IMG/VR virus record: IMGVR_UViG_3300035390_000009
Location: 1 to 64,000 of that record
Source: a virus
Direction: 5' to 3' (one strand)
DNA: 64,000 nucleotides
Below the pieces are notes generated by a model. That model was given only the letters and a program-made list of their open reading frames with translations. It did no database searches and had not been told where the DNA came from. Numbering within the stretch: position 1 is the first letter of the stretch; each line of letters starts with the position of its first letter. Shown piece after piece: positions 1 through 7,622 of the stretch. The translations under genes were made by a program, and so were the position numbers.

Positions 1-519
1 GCAGAGTTGGCCAGACGAAGCAAAACATCAACATTACCTGCTGCAGAAACAGTTGGTGGTGTGATTGATAGATATGGAATTGCTCTATTAAGAAATGCTA
101 TTGTTGCAGCCAGAGCTTGGGCATACCCAACTGCTTTGTCTAACACATATCTTATTGAAGGTAAACCAATTCTTAAAGATCAATTTAATCCTATGAGAAC
201 TGAAGTTAATTCACAGGAAGCAGAATGTGTTTGTAATTGTAATTATGCTTGCACATGTCAATGCAATTATGCTTGCACATGTCAATGCAATTATGCTTGC
301 ACATGTCAATGCAATTATGTCTGCACATGTCAATGCAATTATGCCTGCACATGTCAATGCAATTATGCTTGCACATGTCAATGCAATTATGCTTGCACAT
401 GTAATTGTAACTATTGTACTTGTAATTGTAATTATTGCACATGTAATTGTAACTATACTTGCACATGTAATTGTGCATATTCGGATAGAAGATTAAAAAC
501 TGAAATTGAATATATGTAA
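1..519 (+). CDS. Tail fibre C-terminal part with Cys-rich repeat and first strand of an S74 chaperone domain (5' partial)
   Basis: The reading frame is open from base 1, so the gene starts upstream of the window. About 75 ordinary residues are followed by roughly 85 residues made of CNYACTCQ-type repeats with about 33 cysteines, then SDRRLKTEIEYM and a stop. SDRRLK is the hallmark opening of the peptidase S74 intramolecular chaperone of phage fibres and endosialidases, which normally continues for about 100 more residues. Those missing residues are found about 5 kb away as the ORF at 5529-5798. The protein is therefore probably a fibre or receptor-binding subunit whose chaperone domain has been split. 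The cysteines could bind metal, form disulfides, or be a modification target; nothing here decides which. Confidence 0.75.
   Translation, partial: AELARRSKTSTLPAAETVGGVIDRYGIALLRNAIVAARAWAYPTALSNTYLIEGKPILKDQFNPMRTEVNSQEAECVCNCNYACTCQCNYACTCQCNYACTCQCNYVCTCQCNYACTCQCNYACTCQCNYACTCNCNYCTCNCNYCTCNCNYTCTCNCAYSDRRLKTEIEYM
232..465 (+). repeat. In-frame tandem repeat encoding CNYACTCQ units
   Basis: Seven 24-bp units (232-399) are followed by two 21-bp units and one 24-bp unit. The units are almost identical in DNA, for example TGTCAATGCAATTATGCT and so on, and all keep the frame. Near identity at the DNA level suggests recent expansion by slippage or unequal recombination. The protein pattern is Cys at alternating positions with a conserved Asn-Tyr pair. 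Confidence 0.92.
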
Positions 520-522
520 GAA

Positions 523-577
523 AATAAAATTTTATTATGGAACATATTATAAATAATATAGTAAAATTTTATTGGAG
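523..577 (+). promoter_or_regulatory. Late promoter inside a hairpin next to the kdsA ribosome binding site
   Basis: TATAAATA at 548-555 matches the T4-type late promoter core, preceded by GGAACATAT. It lies in the loop of a hairpin whose 12-bp arms are 523-534 and 562-573. The GGAG ribosome binding site (574-577) abuts the 3' arm. A read-through transcript from upstream could fold the hairpin and hinder ribosome binding, while a transcript begun at the late promoter lacks the 5' arm. The same logic is known for T4 I-TevI and lysozyme genes; its use here is inferred. Confidence 0.65.
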
Positions 578-583
578 ATGATA

Positions 584-1348
584 ATGATTTTAATTAGTGG
601 CCCTTGTGTAATTGAGAATAAACAAATATTGAATGATATAGCTGAAAACATTATTAAACATATTATTGACCATAATGAAATAGACTTTTATTTTAAAGCA
701 TCTTGTATTAAAGATAATAGAACCAACAACAATAATTTTAGGGGTGTTGGTTTTGAAAAAGGTATTAGATATCTACTTGATATTAAACAGCAGTATGGGG
801 TCAAGATAACAACTGATTTCCATACTGCTGATCAAGTTAAAGAATATGCTAAGTATGTAGATTTAATTCAAATTCCTGCATTCTTAGCAATGCAATCATC
901 TTTATTAGATGAAGTTGCTAAATTTAATATTCCAATTAATATAAAGAAACCACAGTTTTTGAATCCTCATAATATTAAAAACCCTGTGAATAAAATAAAA
1001 GACCAAAATAAAAATGCTATTGTGTATGCAACTGACAGAGGAACTAAATTTGGATATGATGAAGTAATATTTGATCCAAGACATATCCCTGCAATGAAAG
1101 AAACTGGTGTGTGTGATAAAATTATAGTTGATATAACACACCCACAAAATCATTCTAAAATGTATAATAGAGATTATGCTTATTCTTTAGGTATGGCATC
1201 TATTGCAGCAGGGGCTGATGGTTTATTTATGGAAACTCATATTGATCCTTCTAAAGCTTTATGTGATGGTGATTCTCAATTAACTATTCCAGATTTTGTA
1301 AATTATATAAATAAATTTATTGAACTAGATAAAATAATAAAATGTTAA
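584..1348 (+). CDS. kdsA: 3-deoxy-8-phosphooctulonate synthase (KDO-8-P synthase), metal-dependent type
   Basis: Condenses arabinose-5-phosphate with phosphoenolpyruvate, the first dedicated step to KDO. Start ATG 584 is chosen because GGAG lies 6 bases upstream; a TTG at 572 in the same frame lies in the hairpin arm. The 254-residue product is a little shorter than the usual 280. Family motifs are GPCVIE (5-10), FKAS (37-40), the PAF loop IQIPAFL (95-101), IKKPQFL (120-126), TDRGTKFGY (150-158), and DGLFMETHIDP (212-222). Cys8, His186, Glu217 and Asp228 occupy the four metal-ligand positions of the metal-dependent class (Asn replaces Cys in the metal-free class). It overlaps the next gene by 7 bp and opens the inserted cassette together with a CMP-KDO synthetase at 3998. 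Confidence 0.9.
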   Translation: MILISGPCVIENKQILNDIAENIIKHIIDHNEIDFYFKASCIKDNRTNNNNFRGVGFEKGIRYLLDIKQQYGVKITTDFHTADQVKEYAKYVDLIQIPAFLAMQSSLLDEVAKFNIPINIKKPQFLNPHNIKNPVNKIKDQNKNAIVYATDRGTKFGYDEVIFDPRHIPAMKETGVCDKIIVDITHPQNHSKMYNRDYAYSLGMASIAAGADGLFMETHIDPSKALCDGDSQLTIPDFVNYINKFIELDKIIKC

Positions 1349-2247
1349 ATACAAATGAAGTGAGAATAGAAACTTGCACTAAATGTAATTATTCTTGTAT
1401 ATTTTGTCCTCATTCAACTAAGTTTGAAAGAGAAAAAATATTAATGGATTATAATACATTTGAAGTAATTGTTAATAAAATAAAAGATGAATTACCTAAT
1501 ATCACTGATATTACAATTTCAGGATTTGGTGAGGCATTTTTAGATTTTAATATTATAAGTAAAATAAAATTATGTAGAACTCTTGGATATAAAGTTCATA
1601 TATTAACTAACGGTTCTTTATTAAATAAACATTATATCAATATGATTAATGAATACCAGGTAGATGACATTAGAATAAGTTTACATGCAGTTGAAGAAAA
1701 ACCTTATAGAAAAATAACGAAAAGTAAAGATTTAAAAATAGTTTTAGATAATATAGATAATATAATTAATAAAACTAATTTAAATCTTATATTAACTTTT
1801 GATATTGTAAAAGGTATCAATGAAGATCAAGTTGAAAAAGCCAAAGACAAATATAGTAATAGTGTTATAATTGAAGCATGGAAACCTCATAATTGGGTTA
1901 ATGCCTTTACATATAGAAAAGGCGATTCTGTAAAATCCACATGTGGGAGACCATGGAAGAGTCCATATCAAATTCAAGTTGATGGAACAGTTAATATGTG
2001 TTGTTTTGATTATAATGGTAAGTTGTTATTAGGAAATTTTTTAAATCAAACAATGAAGGAGATATTCAATGGACAAGAGTATTTAAATCTTAAAAAACAT
2101 CATGAAAACGGAACTTTAGATACAAGTTCATATATTTGTAAAAATTGTGATCAAAGAAAAGATCAATCTGATATAATTATATATAATAATAAGTTTAAAT
2201 CTAAAGATAGATTAAATAGAACATCTACTACTTATAAAAAAATATGA
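1342..2247 (+). CDS. Radical SAM/SPASM-type protein
   Basis: The CxxxCxxC cluster site is Cys15, Cys19, Cys22 (CNYSCIFC), followed by the SAM-binding stretch ISGFGEAFLD in place of the GGEP motif. The C-terminal part has CGRPW, then VDGTVNMCCFDYNGKLLLGN and a CKNCDQ end, the layout of a SPASM auxiliary Fe-S domain. Such enzymes modify peptides or sugars by radical chemistry; the substrate cannot be told. The first codon overlaps the end of kdsA, so the two are translationally coupled. It is one of seven radical SAM genes in the window. Confidence 0.88.
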   Translation: MLNTNEVRIETCTKCNYSCIFCPHSTKFEREKILMDYNTFEVIVNKIKDELPNITDITISGFGEAFLDFNIISKIKLCRTLGYKVHILTNGSLLNKHYINMINEYQVDDIRISLHAVEEKPYRKITKSKDLKIVLDNIDNIINKTNLNLILTFDIVKGINEDQVEKAKDKYSNSVIIEAWKPHNWVNAFTYRKGDSVKSTCGRPWKSPYQIQVDGTVNMCCFDYNGKLLLGNFLNQTMKEIFNGQEYLNLKKHHENGTLDTSSYICKNCDQRKDQSDIIIYNNKFKSKDRLNRTSTTYKKI

Positions 2248-2269
2248 AAAATATAATAAACAAATAGAA

Positions 2270-2666
2270 CTTTTTCTTATTAAAGCAATACAATATTCTA
2301 ATATTAATTTATTATTTACTAATCTTTATTTTTTTAAAGATAAAAAATTCATTTATTAATACATTTATATAATTATAAACAATGTTTCAAGTATTACAAA
2401 AACTATAACAAGGAATTATTAATTTTTGAAAAAATTATTTACGAGCATAGTTATTTAGATGATATTCTTCATATTTCTAATTTCCCATCTAAAAGATATA
2501 ATTGTTATATAAATAATATAGATTTAGAAAAAGCAAAAAAAAGGAATTACAAAGGAAATTGAATTAAAACAAGATTTTGAAATTTTAGAAAATGAATTAA
2601 AAGATGAAATGACCTTTTTAGGTTACACCTCAACAATTGAAATAAATAATATTATTAAGGAGATTT
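2270..2666 (+). pseudogene. Decayed copy of the following P-loop sulfotransferase-like gene
   Basis: No intact ORF. Reading across frames gives FEKIIYEHSYLDD, SKRYNCYINNIDLEKAKK and, after a frame change at a run of eight A, ELKQDFEILENELKDEMTFLGY. These align with FEKFTIEYKKIMKN, SPRYNYFLNYIDLEIMKQ and DDFKILEDKLKDEMNFLGY in the C-terminal third of the gene at 2667-3413. Even the end, IEI..IIKE with the same AAGGAG context, is shared. It is a tandem duplicate that has lost its N-terminal part and frame. Confidence 0.8.
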
Positions 2667-3413
2667 ATGGAGGTTGTAGCCCTGATACGTGGTAATATTC
2701 ATAGTGGAAAAACTATGATTACAAAAATATTAGAAAAAAATTATATTAATTGTATAATGCATAATCAATATAATTTTGTAAATAATTTTGATAATATGGA
2801 AATGATATTTTGGAATTTAAAAAGAATAGTTAAACAGAATAAATCAAATATAGAATTACAGGAATTTTTTTCTAATATATTAAACAATATATTTCTTAGG
2901 GGTGAGTTTAAACATAACAGAACTAAAACAATAGAACATAAAATAGATATAATTGAAAAATTTAATTTACATAAACATATAAGTTTGATTAATATATTTA
3001 TATTTAGAGATCCTAGAATAAGTTGGTTATTAAATAATGATTATAAAAAAGAGCAAATATATGATTTTATAATAATTTATAAAAATAAATTTAAAAGATA
3101 TATTAACAATCAACAACAATATACTTTAATTATCTTTGAAAAATTTACTATTGAATATAAAAAAATAATGAAAAATATTTTAAAAATTCATAATAAAAAA
3201 ACTATTATAGAATTACCATCACCAAGATATAATTATTTTTTAAATTATATAGATTTAGAAATAATGAAACAATGTATAATAACTAAAAAAGGATTAACTG
3301 ATGATTTTAAAATTTTAGAAGATAAATTAAAAGATGAAATGAATTTTTTAGGTTATAATTCACCAATTGAAATAAAAAATATTATTAAGGAGAGTTATGA
3401 AGTATTTAATTGA
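2667..3413 (+). CDS. P-loop protein, sulfotransferase-like
   Basis: 248 residues. The N-terminus has RGNIHSGKT (8-16), a Walker A-like or PAPS-binding loop, and near residue 110 IFIFRDPRISWLL, which resembles the 3'-phosphate-binding RDPR segment of sulfotransferases. The C-terminal third is Lys/Asn-rich and helical. ATG 2667 follows AAGGAG with a 5-base gap. A decayed tandem copy lies just upstream, and the 3' end overlaps the transaldolase gene by 17 bp. A sulfotransferase role fits the APS kinase and other sulfotransferases nearby, but a different P-loop kinase activity is not excluded. Confidence 0.55.
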   Translation: MEVVALIRGNIHSGKTMITKILEKNYINCIMHNQYNFVNNFDNMEMIFWNLKRIVKQNKSNIELQEFFSNILNNIFLRGEFKHNRTKTIEHKIDIIEKFNLHKHISLINIFIFRDPRISWLLNNDYKKEQIYDFIIIYKNKFKRYINNQQQYTLIIFEKFTIEYKKIMKNILKIHNKKTIIELPSPRYNYFLNYIDLEIMKQCIITKKGLTDDFKILEDKLKDEMNFLGYNSPIEIKNIIKESYEVFN

Positions 3414-3993
3414 TACTGCTGATCAAATTGAAATTTACAAATGGAAAAATATAGTAGTTGGGGCGACAAGTAATCCTTCAATATTAAGAAAATGTAATAT
3501 GACTGCTGAAAAATTTTATGAGAATAACAAAGATAATTTCGATAGCATATTCATACAAGTTCAAACACTTGATGAAGCAAGAAGTTTTAAAAATACTGCT
3601 AAAATTGTATTTAAGGCTCCTCTATTAATAACGAAAGATTTTAATGGTTGGGTATTATTAAAACAATTAAAAGATGCTGGGTTTAGAACTTGTGCTACTA
3701 TAACATATGATCTTACTCAATTTAATTATGCCTGCGAACTTGGTTGTAATTTTAGTATAGTATTGATTGCAAAAAATGAAAATAAATTCTTTCTTGATGA
3801 ATGTGTTAATCTAAAAGAAAGAAATAATTATAAAACAAAAATAATTGCGGCAAGTTTTAGATCCATAGATGATGTAAATGATGCTATAGATGGTGGTGCT
3901 GATTATGTAACTGTTCCCCCAAAATATATGGATGGACTATTTGCAAATGAAGCTGCTATTGTAGACTATAATAAATTTTATGGAATAGAATAA
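3397..3993 (+). CDS. Transaldolase / fructose-6-phosphate aldolase family protein
   Basis: 198 residues, the length of the short class of transaldolases (about 215). Motifs are YLIDTAD (3-9, with the conserved Asp6), GATSNPSIL (22-30), IVFKAPLL with Lys73 as the expected Schiff-base lysine, ATITYDLTQ (close to 105) and DYVTVPP near the end. The family moves dihydroxyacetone units between sugar phosphates. Between KDO synthesis genes, it may supply or rebalance pentose phosphate for arabinose-5-phosphate, or make another sugar precursor; this is inference. Short transaldolases are also common in phages as carbon-metabolism genes. Confidence 0.82.
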   Translation: MKYLIDTADQIEIYKWKNIVVGATSNPSILRKCNMTAEKFYENNKDNFDSIFIQVQTLDEARSFKNTAKIVFKAPLLITKDFNGWVLLKQLKDAGFRTCATITYDLTQFNYACELGCNFSIVLIAKNENKFFLDECVNLKERNNYKTKIIAASFRSIDDVNDAIDGGADYVTVPPKYMDGLFANEAAIVDYNKFYGIE

Positions 3994-3997
3994 AAAT

Positions 3998-4738
3998 ATG
4001 AAATCTGTAGCAATAATACCTGCAAGGGTAAAATCATCAAGATTCCCGAATAAAATTCTTCATAATTTTGATGGAAAAAGAATAATAGATAAAGTTATAA
4101 ATAATGTTAATAAATTAGATTTTGTTGATGATATAATTATTGCTACAGATGACATAATGTTAGGAAAAGAATTAAAATCAATACATAGTTGTGTTAGTGA
4201 TTATCATATAACTGATGCATGTTGTGGAACTCATAGAGTATTTAAATATTATGAGAAAAATCCAGGTTATGATTACTACATAAGTATTCCATCTGATGAA
4301 GTTGCTTTAAACCCAAAAGAAATAAATAAAACTATTTCAAATATTAAAATTGATTATAATGAAATAACATCTTTCTATACTAAATTTTATTGTAAAGAAG
4401 ATTTACATAGTTGTTTATCATGTAAAATAGTTACAACCGAATTAGATTATATGGTTTACAATTCAAGAACAATTGTACCTGTTAAAAAAGATGGTAGTAT
4501 ATTTAATCTTGACTATTATAAAAAACATGTAGGGATTTTTATTTTTCCAAAAGAAATTTTTGAAACATATGGAGAAAGTTTATGGAAACATACAACTGAT
4601 ATTGAATCTCTGGAACAAAATAGATTTCTTCAAAGAAAAGTTAATATAAAAATGTATGAAACAAATCATATTGGATTTGGGATAGATGTTAAATCCCAAA
4701 TTAAAAAGTTAGAGGAAAGAATAAAATGTCAAAAATAA
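3998..4738 (+). CDS. kdsB: 3-deoxy-manno-octulosonate cytidylyltransferase (CMP-KDO synthetase)
   Basis: 246 residues, full length for KdsB (about 250). The N-terminal IIPARVKSSRFPNKIL matches the nucleotide-binding signature IPAR.xSSR.PxK. IIIATDD, CGTHRVFKYY and YYISIPSDEVAL (usually VQGDEP) follow in the expected order. It activates KDO with CTP for transfer to lipid A or another acceptor. The QGDEP loop reads IPSDEV, so the acidic pair is kept but the loop is divergent. No KDO transferase (WaaA) is visible in the window, so either the host supplies it or a phage glycosyltransferase uses the CMP sugar. Confidence 0.87.
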   Translation: MKSVAIIPARVKSSRFPNKILHNFDGKRIIDKVINNVNKLDFVDDIIIATDDIMLGKELKSIHSCVSDYHITDACCGTHRVFKYYEKNPGYDYYISIPSDEVALNPKEINKTISNIKIDYNEITSFYTKFYCKEDLHSCLSCKIVTTELDYMVYNSRTIVPVKKDGSIFNLDYYKKHVGIFIFPKEIFETYGESLWKHTTDIESLEQNRFLQRKVNIKMYETNHIGFGIDVKSQIKKLEERIKCQK

Positions 4739-5526
4739 TCGGGTTACTTACTACAACTGATAGTGGTAAAAGTCTTTTACAAGATTATTTTAGAAAAAAT
4801 TTTAAAAATCAAATGTATGAAAGTACTAATCATGGTCCTGGCCAAATAACTGATTCTTTAAAAACCATAGATAAATCTAAACTAGAAGATAGAAATGTTG
4901 TATTAGATTTAATTAAAAAACATGGTTGTGATACTTTATTATTTGATTGGGTTAAAAAACAATTTAATAATAAATCAATGAAGAATATGTTTAAAGAACA
5001 CATTACAGATAAAAAAATGATTTTTGTTTTTGTTAGACCAATAGACTTTGATCATTATTGTGATCATGGAGTTTATGTCGCCAGAGATGTTAGACCGAGG
5101 TGGGCTGTTAGTCAACATAGAAAACTTGGAGTTGAAGGCTATGCCGGGATACTTCAAAATTTTTTTACAATGTATGATCAATTATCTGATAAATCAAAAG
5201 TGATGGAAATAATTTTTGAGGATTTGATTGAAAATCCAAAAGTTATATTAAATAAAATTATTGATAAATTTGGATTTATAAAAGAAAGAGAATTTGTAGA
5301 ATCAACTAAACAATATAATAAATGGTTAACAGAAATTGATTTAAAAAACATTAGAACATATGTTGAAGATGGTCAATTATTAAAACAAGAAGAACTGGAT
5401 TACTTATCAGAATTTTTTGCTGATTATAATAAAAAATTTGGTTATCCAGAACAAATGCTAATATCAGATATCTATCCAGAAACTTTAGTTGATGATATTA
5501 ATAATTATTTAAAAAGGAAATCTTAA
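4726..5526 (+). CDS. Sulfotransferase-like P-loop protein
   Basis: 266 residues. The start reads GLLTTTDSGKSLLQDYF, a divergent P-loop, near residue 105 FVFVRPIDFD and near 165 IIFEDLIENPKVILNKIIDKFGF, the typical sulfotransferase stretch (E-D-L..NP...L..I..FLG). It lacks the clean PxxGTT loop of the two sulfotransferases at 8681 and 10233. It overlaps kdsB by 13 bp and ends 2 bp before the S74 half gene. A sulfotransferase or related sugar/peptide modifying role is likely, with unknown acceptor. Confidence 0.6.
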   Translation: MSKIIGLLTTTDSGKSLLQDYFRKNFKNQMYESTNHGPGQITDSLKTIDKSKLEDRNVVLDLIKKHGCDTLLFDWVKKQFNNKSMKNMFKEHITDKKMIFVFVRPIDFDHYCDHGVYVARDVRPRWAVSQHRKLGVEGYAGILQNFFTMYDQLSDKSKVMEIIFEDLIENPKVILNKIIDKFGFIKEREFVESTKQYNKWLTEIDLKNIRTYVEDGQLLKQEELDYLSEFFADYNKKFGYPEQMLISDIYPETLVDDINNYLKRKS

Positions 5527-5528
5527 AT

Positions 5529-5798
5529 ATGTCTTTGAAAATTGTGAATGAATTGAAACCTGTCACCTTCAAATATAATGAACATATTAAAAATGATGAT
5601 GGTAAAACCCATATGGGATTTATAGCACAAGATTTGTTAGAGCAATTTGGCGATCAATATGCTATAGTGGTAGAAAATAAAGAAAATAAATATTTGATGA
5701 TTAGGCATAACGAATTGATTGCACCACTTGTTAAAGCGGTACAAGAACTATCATTACAAGTCGATAATTTACAAAAACAAATAAATACAAATAATTAG
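5529..5798 (+). CDS. Detached C-terminal part of an S74 intramolecular chaperone domain
   Basis: 89 residues beginning MSLKIVNELKPVTFKYN, then HMGFIAQDLLEQFG, a NELIAPLVKAVQEL stretch and a coiled-coil tail. This is the S74 chaperone without its first strand SDRRLK. Read directly after EYM at 519, it would restore one continuous domain, and both junctions share ATATGT. AAAGGAAAT upstream serves as ribosome binding site, so it may be made as a separate polypeptide and act in trans on the fibre at 1-519. An alternative is that it is a decayed leftover. Confidence 0.85.
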   Translation: MSLKIVNELKPVTFKYNEHIKNDDGKTHMGFIAQDLLEQFGDQYAIVVENKENKYLMIRHNELIAPLVKAVQELSLQVDNLQKQINTNN

Positions 5799-5808
5799 GA
5801 GATGACAA

Positions 5809-6723
5809 ATGAGTAAACATCTTTTTATCATTAATGATGACGGAAATGAATATCAAATTACAGGCGCTAGAATTGAGGTTGATACATTTGTAGTAGATAC
5901 ATCATTGTATTACGAAACCTCGGCAGAGGATTTCTATTATTATGTACAACAATTGCTTGAAGCTGGAGCAATTATTAAATATTCAAAAGAATTAACTTAT
6001 GCCTCAGGAATTATTAATTTTAATTCTGGTAGTATTATTTTAAAAGCTGTTATAGAAGGAGATGCTGGTAATGGAATTACAGTTACAATTACAAATCCAG
6101 AAGTAGCATCATCTGCTTTAGCAGTTAGCGTTACTGCTCATGATATTAATATCTCATTAGCTACTGATGAATCTTCTACTGTAATATCAACAATACAAGA
6201 AGTTTCAGATGCTATTAATACTAATGTTTCTGCTAATGTTTTATTATCAACAGTTGCTGATTCTGGGGGTTCCTTTATATCAAATGATGTATCTATAGTA
6301 TCTTTAACTGGTGGTGGAACTATTACTAATTTAGAACAAGATGATTTAATGATTACTAATATTGATAGTCTTGAAGCATATAAATCTAGATATAGAACTA
6401 TAGGAAAACATCTATTAAAACAATATTGTGATTTTACATTGCAATTTGATTTCTTTGAATTTTCTATTTTAAATAACAAATTAATAGATGCTGGTTATAT
6501 TATTACTGATATTAATAGGGAAGAAAAATATCTTGAAATCATTAATACTGGAGATAGTGTTTTAATTAGTAATTTAGAAACATATCTCGAAGTTAAAGAT
6601 AGGATTTCTATTCATACACATCACTATAACAATTATATTACTTATAAAGATAATGTTAATTTATGTTCTAGTGCAATTGAAGTTGATGCCGCATATTCTG
6701 TGTATTCTTCTCTATATCAATAA
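5809..6723 (+). CDS. Putative virion structural protein
   Basis: 304 residues, ATG preceded by TTAGGAGATGACAA. Residues about 70-175 contain IEGDAGNGITVTITNP, ISLATDESSTVISTIQEVSDAIN and a closing SLTGGG, the common phage sheath/fibre insert pattern with G-N-x-I-T-V and repeated AIN motifs. The flanking parts begin HLFIINDDGNEY and end with His/Tyr-rich segments. It lies between the split chaperone gene and the modification island, with visibly less A/T-biased codons than the island. The exact virion part is unknown. Confidence 0.55.
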   Translation: MSKHLFIINDDGNEYQITGARIEVDTFVVDTSLYYETSAEDFYYYVQQLLEAGAIIKYSKELTYASGIINFNSGSIILKAVIEGDAGNGITVTITNPEVASSALAVSVTAHDINISLATDESSTVISTIQEVSDAINTNVSANVLLSTVADSGGSFISNDVSIVSLTGGGTITNLEQDDLMITNIDSLEAYKSRYRTIGKHLLKQYCDFTLQFDFFEFSILNNKLIDAGYIITDINREEKYLEIINTGDSVLISNLETYLEVKDRISIHTHHYNNYITYKDNVNLCSSAIEVDAAYSVYSSLYQ

Positions 6724-6726
6724 ACA

Positions 6727-7620
6727 TTGAAAAAATATTTATTAATTGCTCATAATTATGAATATCTAAAAAGAGGCGCTCATCTTACTTCAATAAGATT
6801 AGCAAAACAATATCCTGAGTATCTAGATTATAAAATTGATCTAGATGCTCAGAATCTTGAAGAATTAAATGAACAATATAAAAGATTGATATTCATAACA
6901 CAAGTGCCTAGTTGTTATAATTTAAATTTAAAATTTAATCGCTTAAAAAATTTAAATTATATATTCATGTTAAGAGGTACCAGGAATCCGTTAATTTACA
7001 ATTCTAGTAATAATGGATTTCATTATTATAGATCTTATAAAAATATAAAATATTTTATTCCTTTCATTACAGATTTTCAAATTCCTAATGAAACTAAAAA
7101 AACATGTATTGGTTTTTATGTTCGTAGAAATATAACACCAGATTCATTAGCGTATACCAAAGACTTCTTAAATAATTTAAAATATCCAACTGATATATAT
7201 GTAATGGGGGATCCTACTCCAGAATTTGAAAAAATAAAAAATGTCAAAAGTTATACTCACACATATGATCAATTTAAATTTTTCTCTAATATTAGTCATT
7301 ATATTTATCCAACATCTATAGTACATAATGATCCGTTTCCAAATAGTGTGTTGGAGGCAGTTCAATGTAATAAACAAATTATATTTCCAGCTCTTCCTAA
7401 TAGAGTTCATAAAGATGGTATAGATGATATTAAGGATTGTATTAAATGGCATGAAACATATACCCCAGACAAAGAATTTGATAACTCAAAATGTATATTG
7501 ATTAGTTCTAATTTTAAAAAATTTTATTTAAAATTATTTGATAATAATTTTGAATATAGTTTTGATAGAACTAAATATAATAAATTTGATAAATGGATTG
7601 AAAAAGAAGGAGATATATAA
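6727..7620 (+). CDS. Glycosyltransferase-like protein (GT4 type)
   Basis: 297 residues from a TTG codon; there is no ATG before residue 80, and the conserved KKYLLIAHNYEYLKRG start supports the TTG although no good ribosome binding site is seen. Near residue 200, DPFPNSVLEAVQCNKQIIFP is the nucleotide-sugar binding signature of GT4 transferases (E.fp..vlEAma.g.pvi). The N-terminal Rossmann half looks short. It opens the run of tightly spaced island genes. Confidence 0.6.
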   Translation: MKKYLLIAHNYEYLKRGAHLTSIRLAKQYPEYLDYKIDLDAQNLEELNEQYKRLIFITQVPSCYNLNLKFNRLKNLNYIFMLRGTRNPLIYNSSNNGFHYYRSYKNIKYFIPFITDFQIPNETKKTCIGFYVRRNITPDSLAYTKDFLNNLKYPTDIYVMGDPTPEFEKIKNVKSYTHTYDQFKFFSNISHYIYPTSIVHNDPFPNSVLEAVQCNKQIIFPALPNRVHKDGIDDIKDCIKWHETYTPDKEFDNSKCILISSNFKKFYLKLFDNNFEYSFDRTKYNKFDKWIEKEGDI

Positions 7621-7622
7621 AA

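Noticed and set aside
206-496. Long open frames on both strands over the Cys repeat (206-478 minus, 227-496 plus)
   Set aside because: They only reflect the 24-bp repeat read in other frames; no ribosome binding site, low-complexity translations (HNCIDMCK, AHVNAIML).
520-5528. The insert as a group I or group II intron
   Set aside because: It carries six metabolic genes, no recognisable intron core or maturase/endonuclease, and both exon-like halves have their own stop or start signals. Direct insertion or a split gene is simpler, though excision was not excluded by experiment.
7177-7452. Minus-strand ORFs inside island genes (for example 905-1153, 1792-1977, 4975-5181, 7177-7452)
   Set aside because: All lie opposite well-supported genes, lack ribosome binding sites, and show no family motifs.
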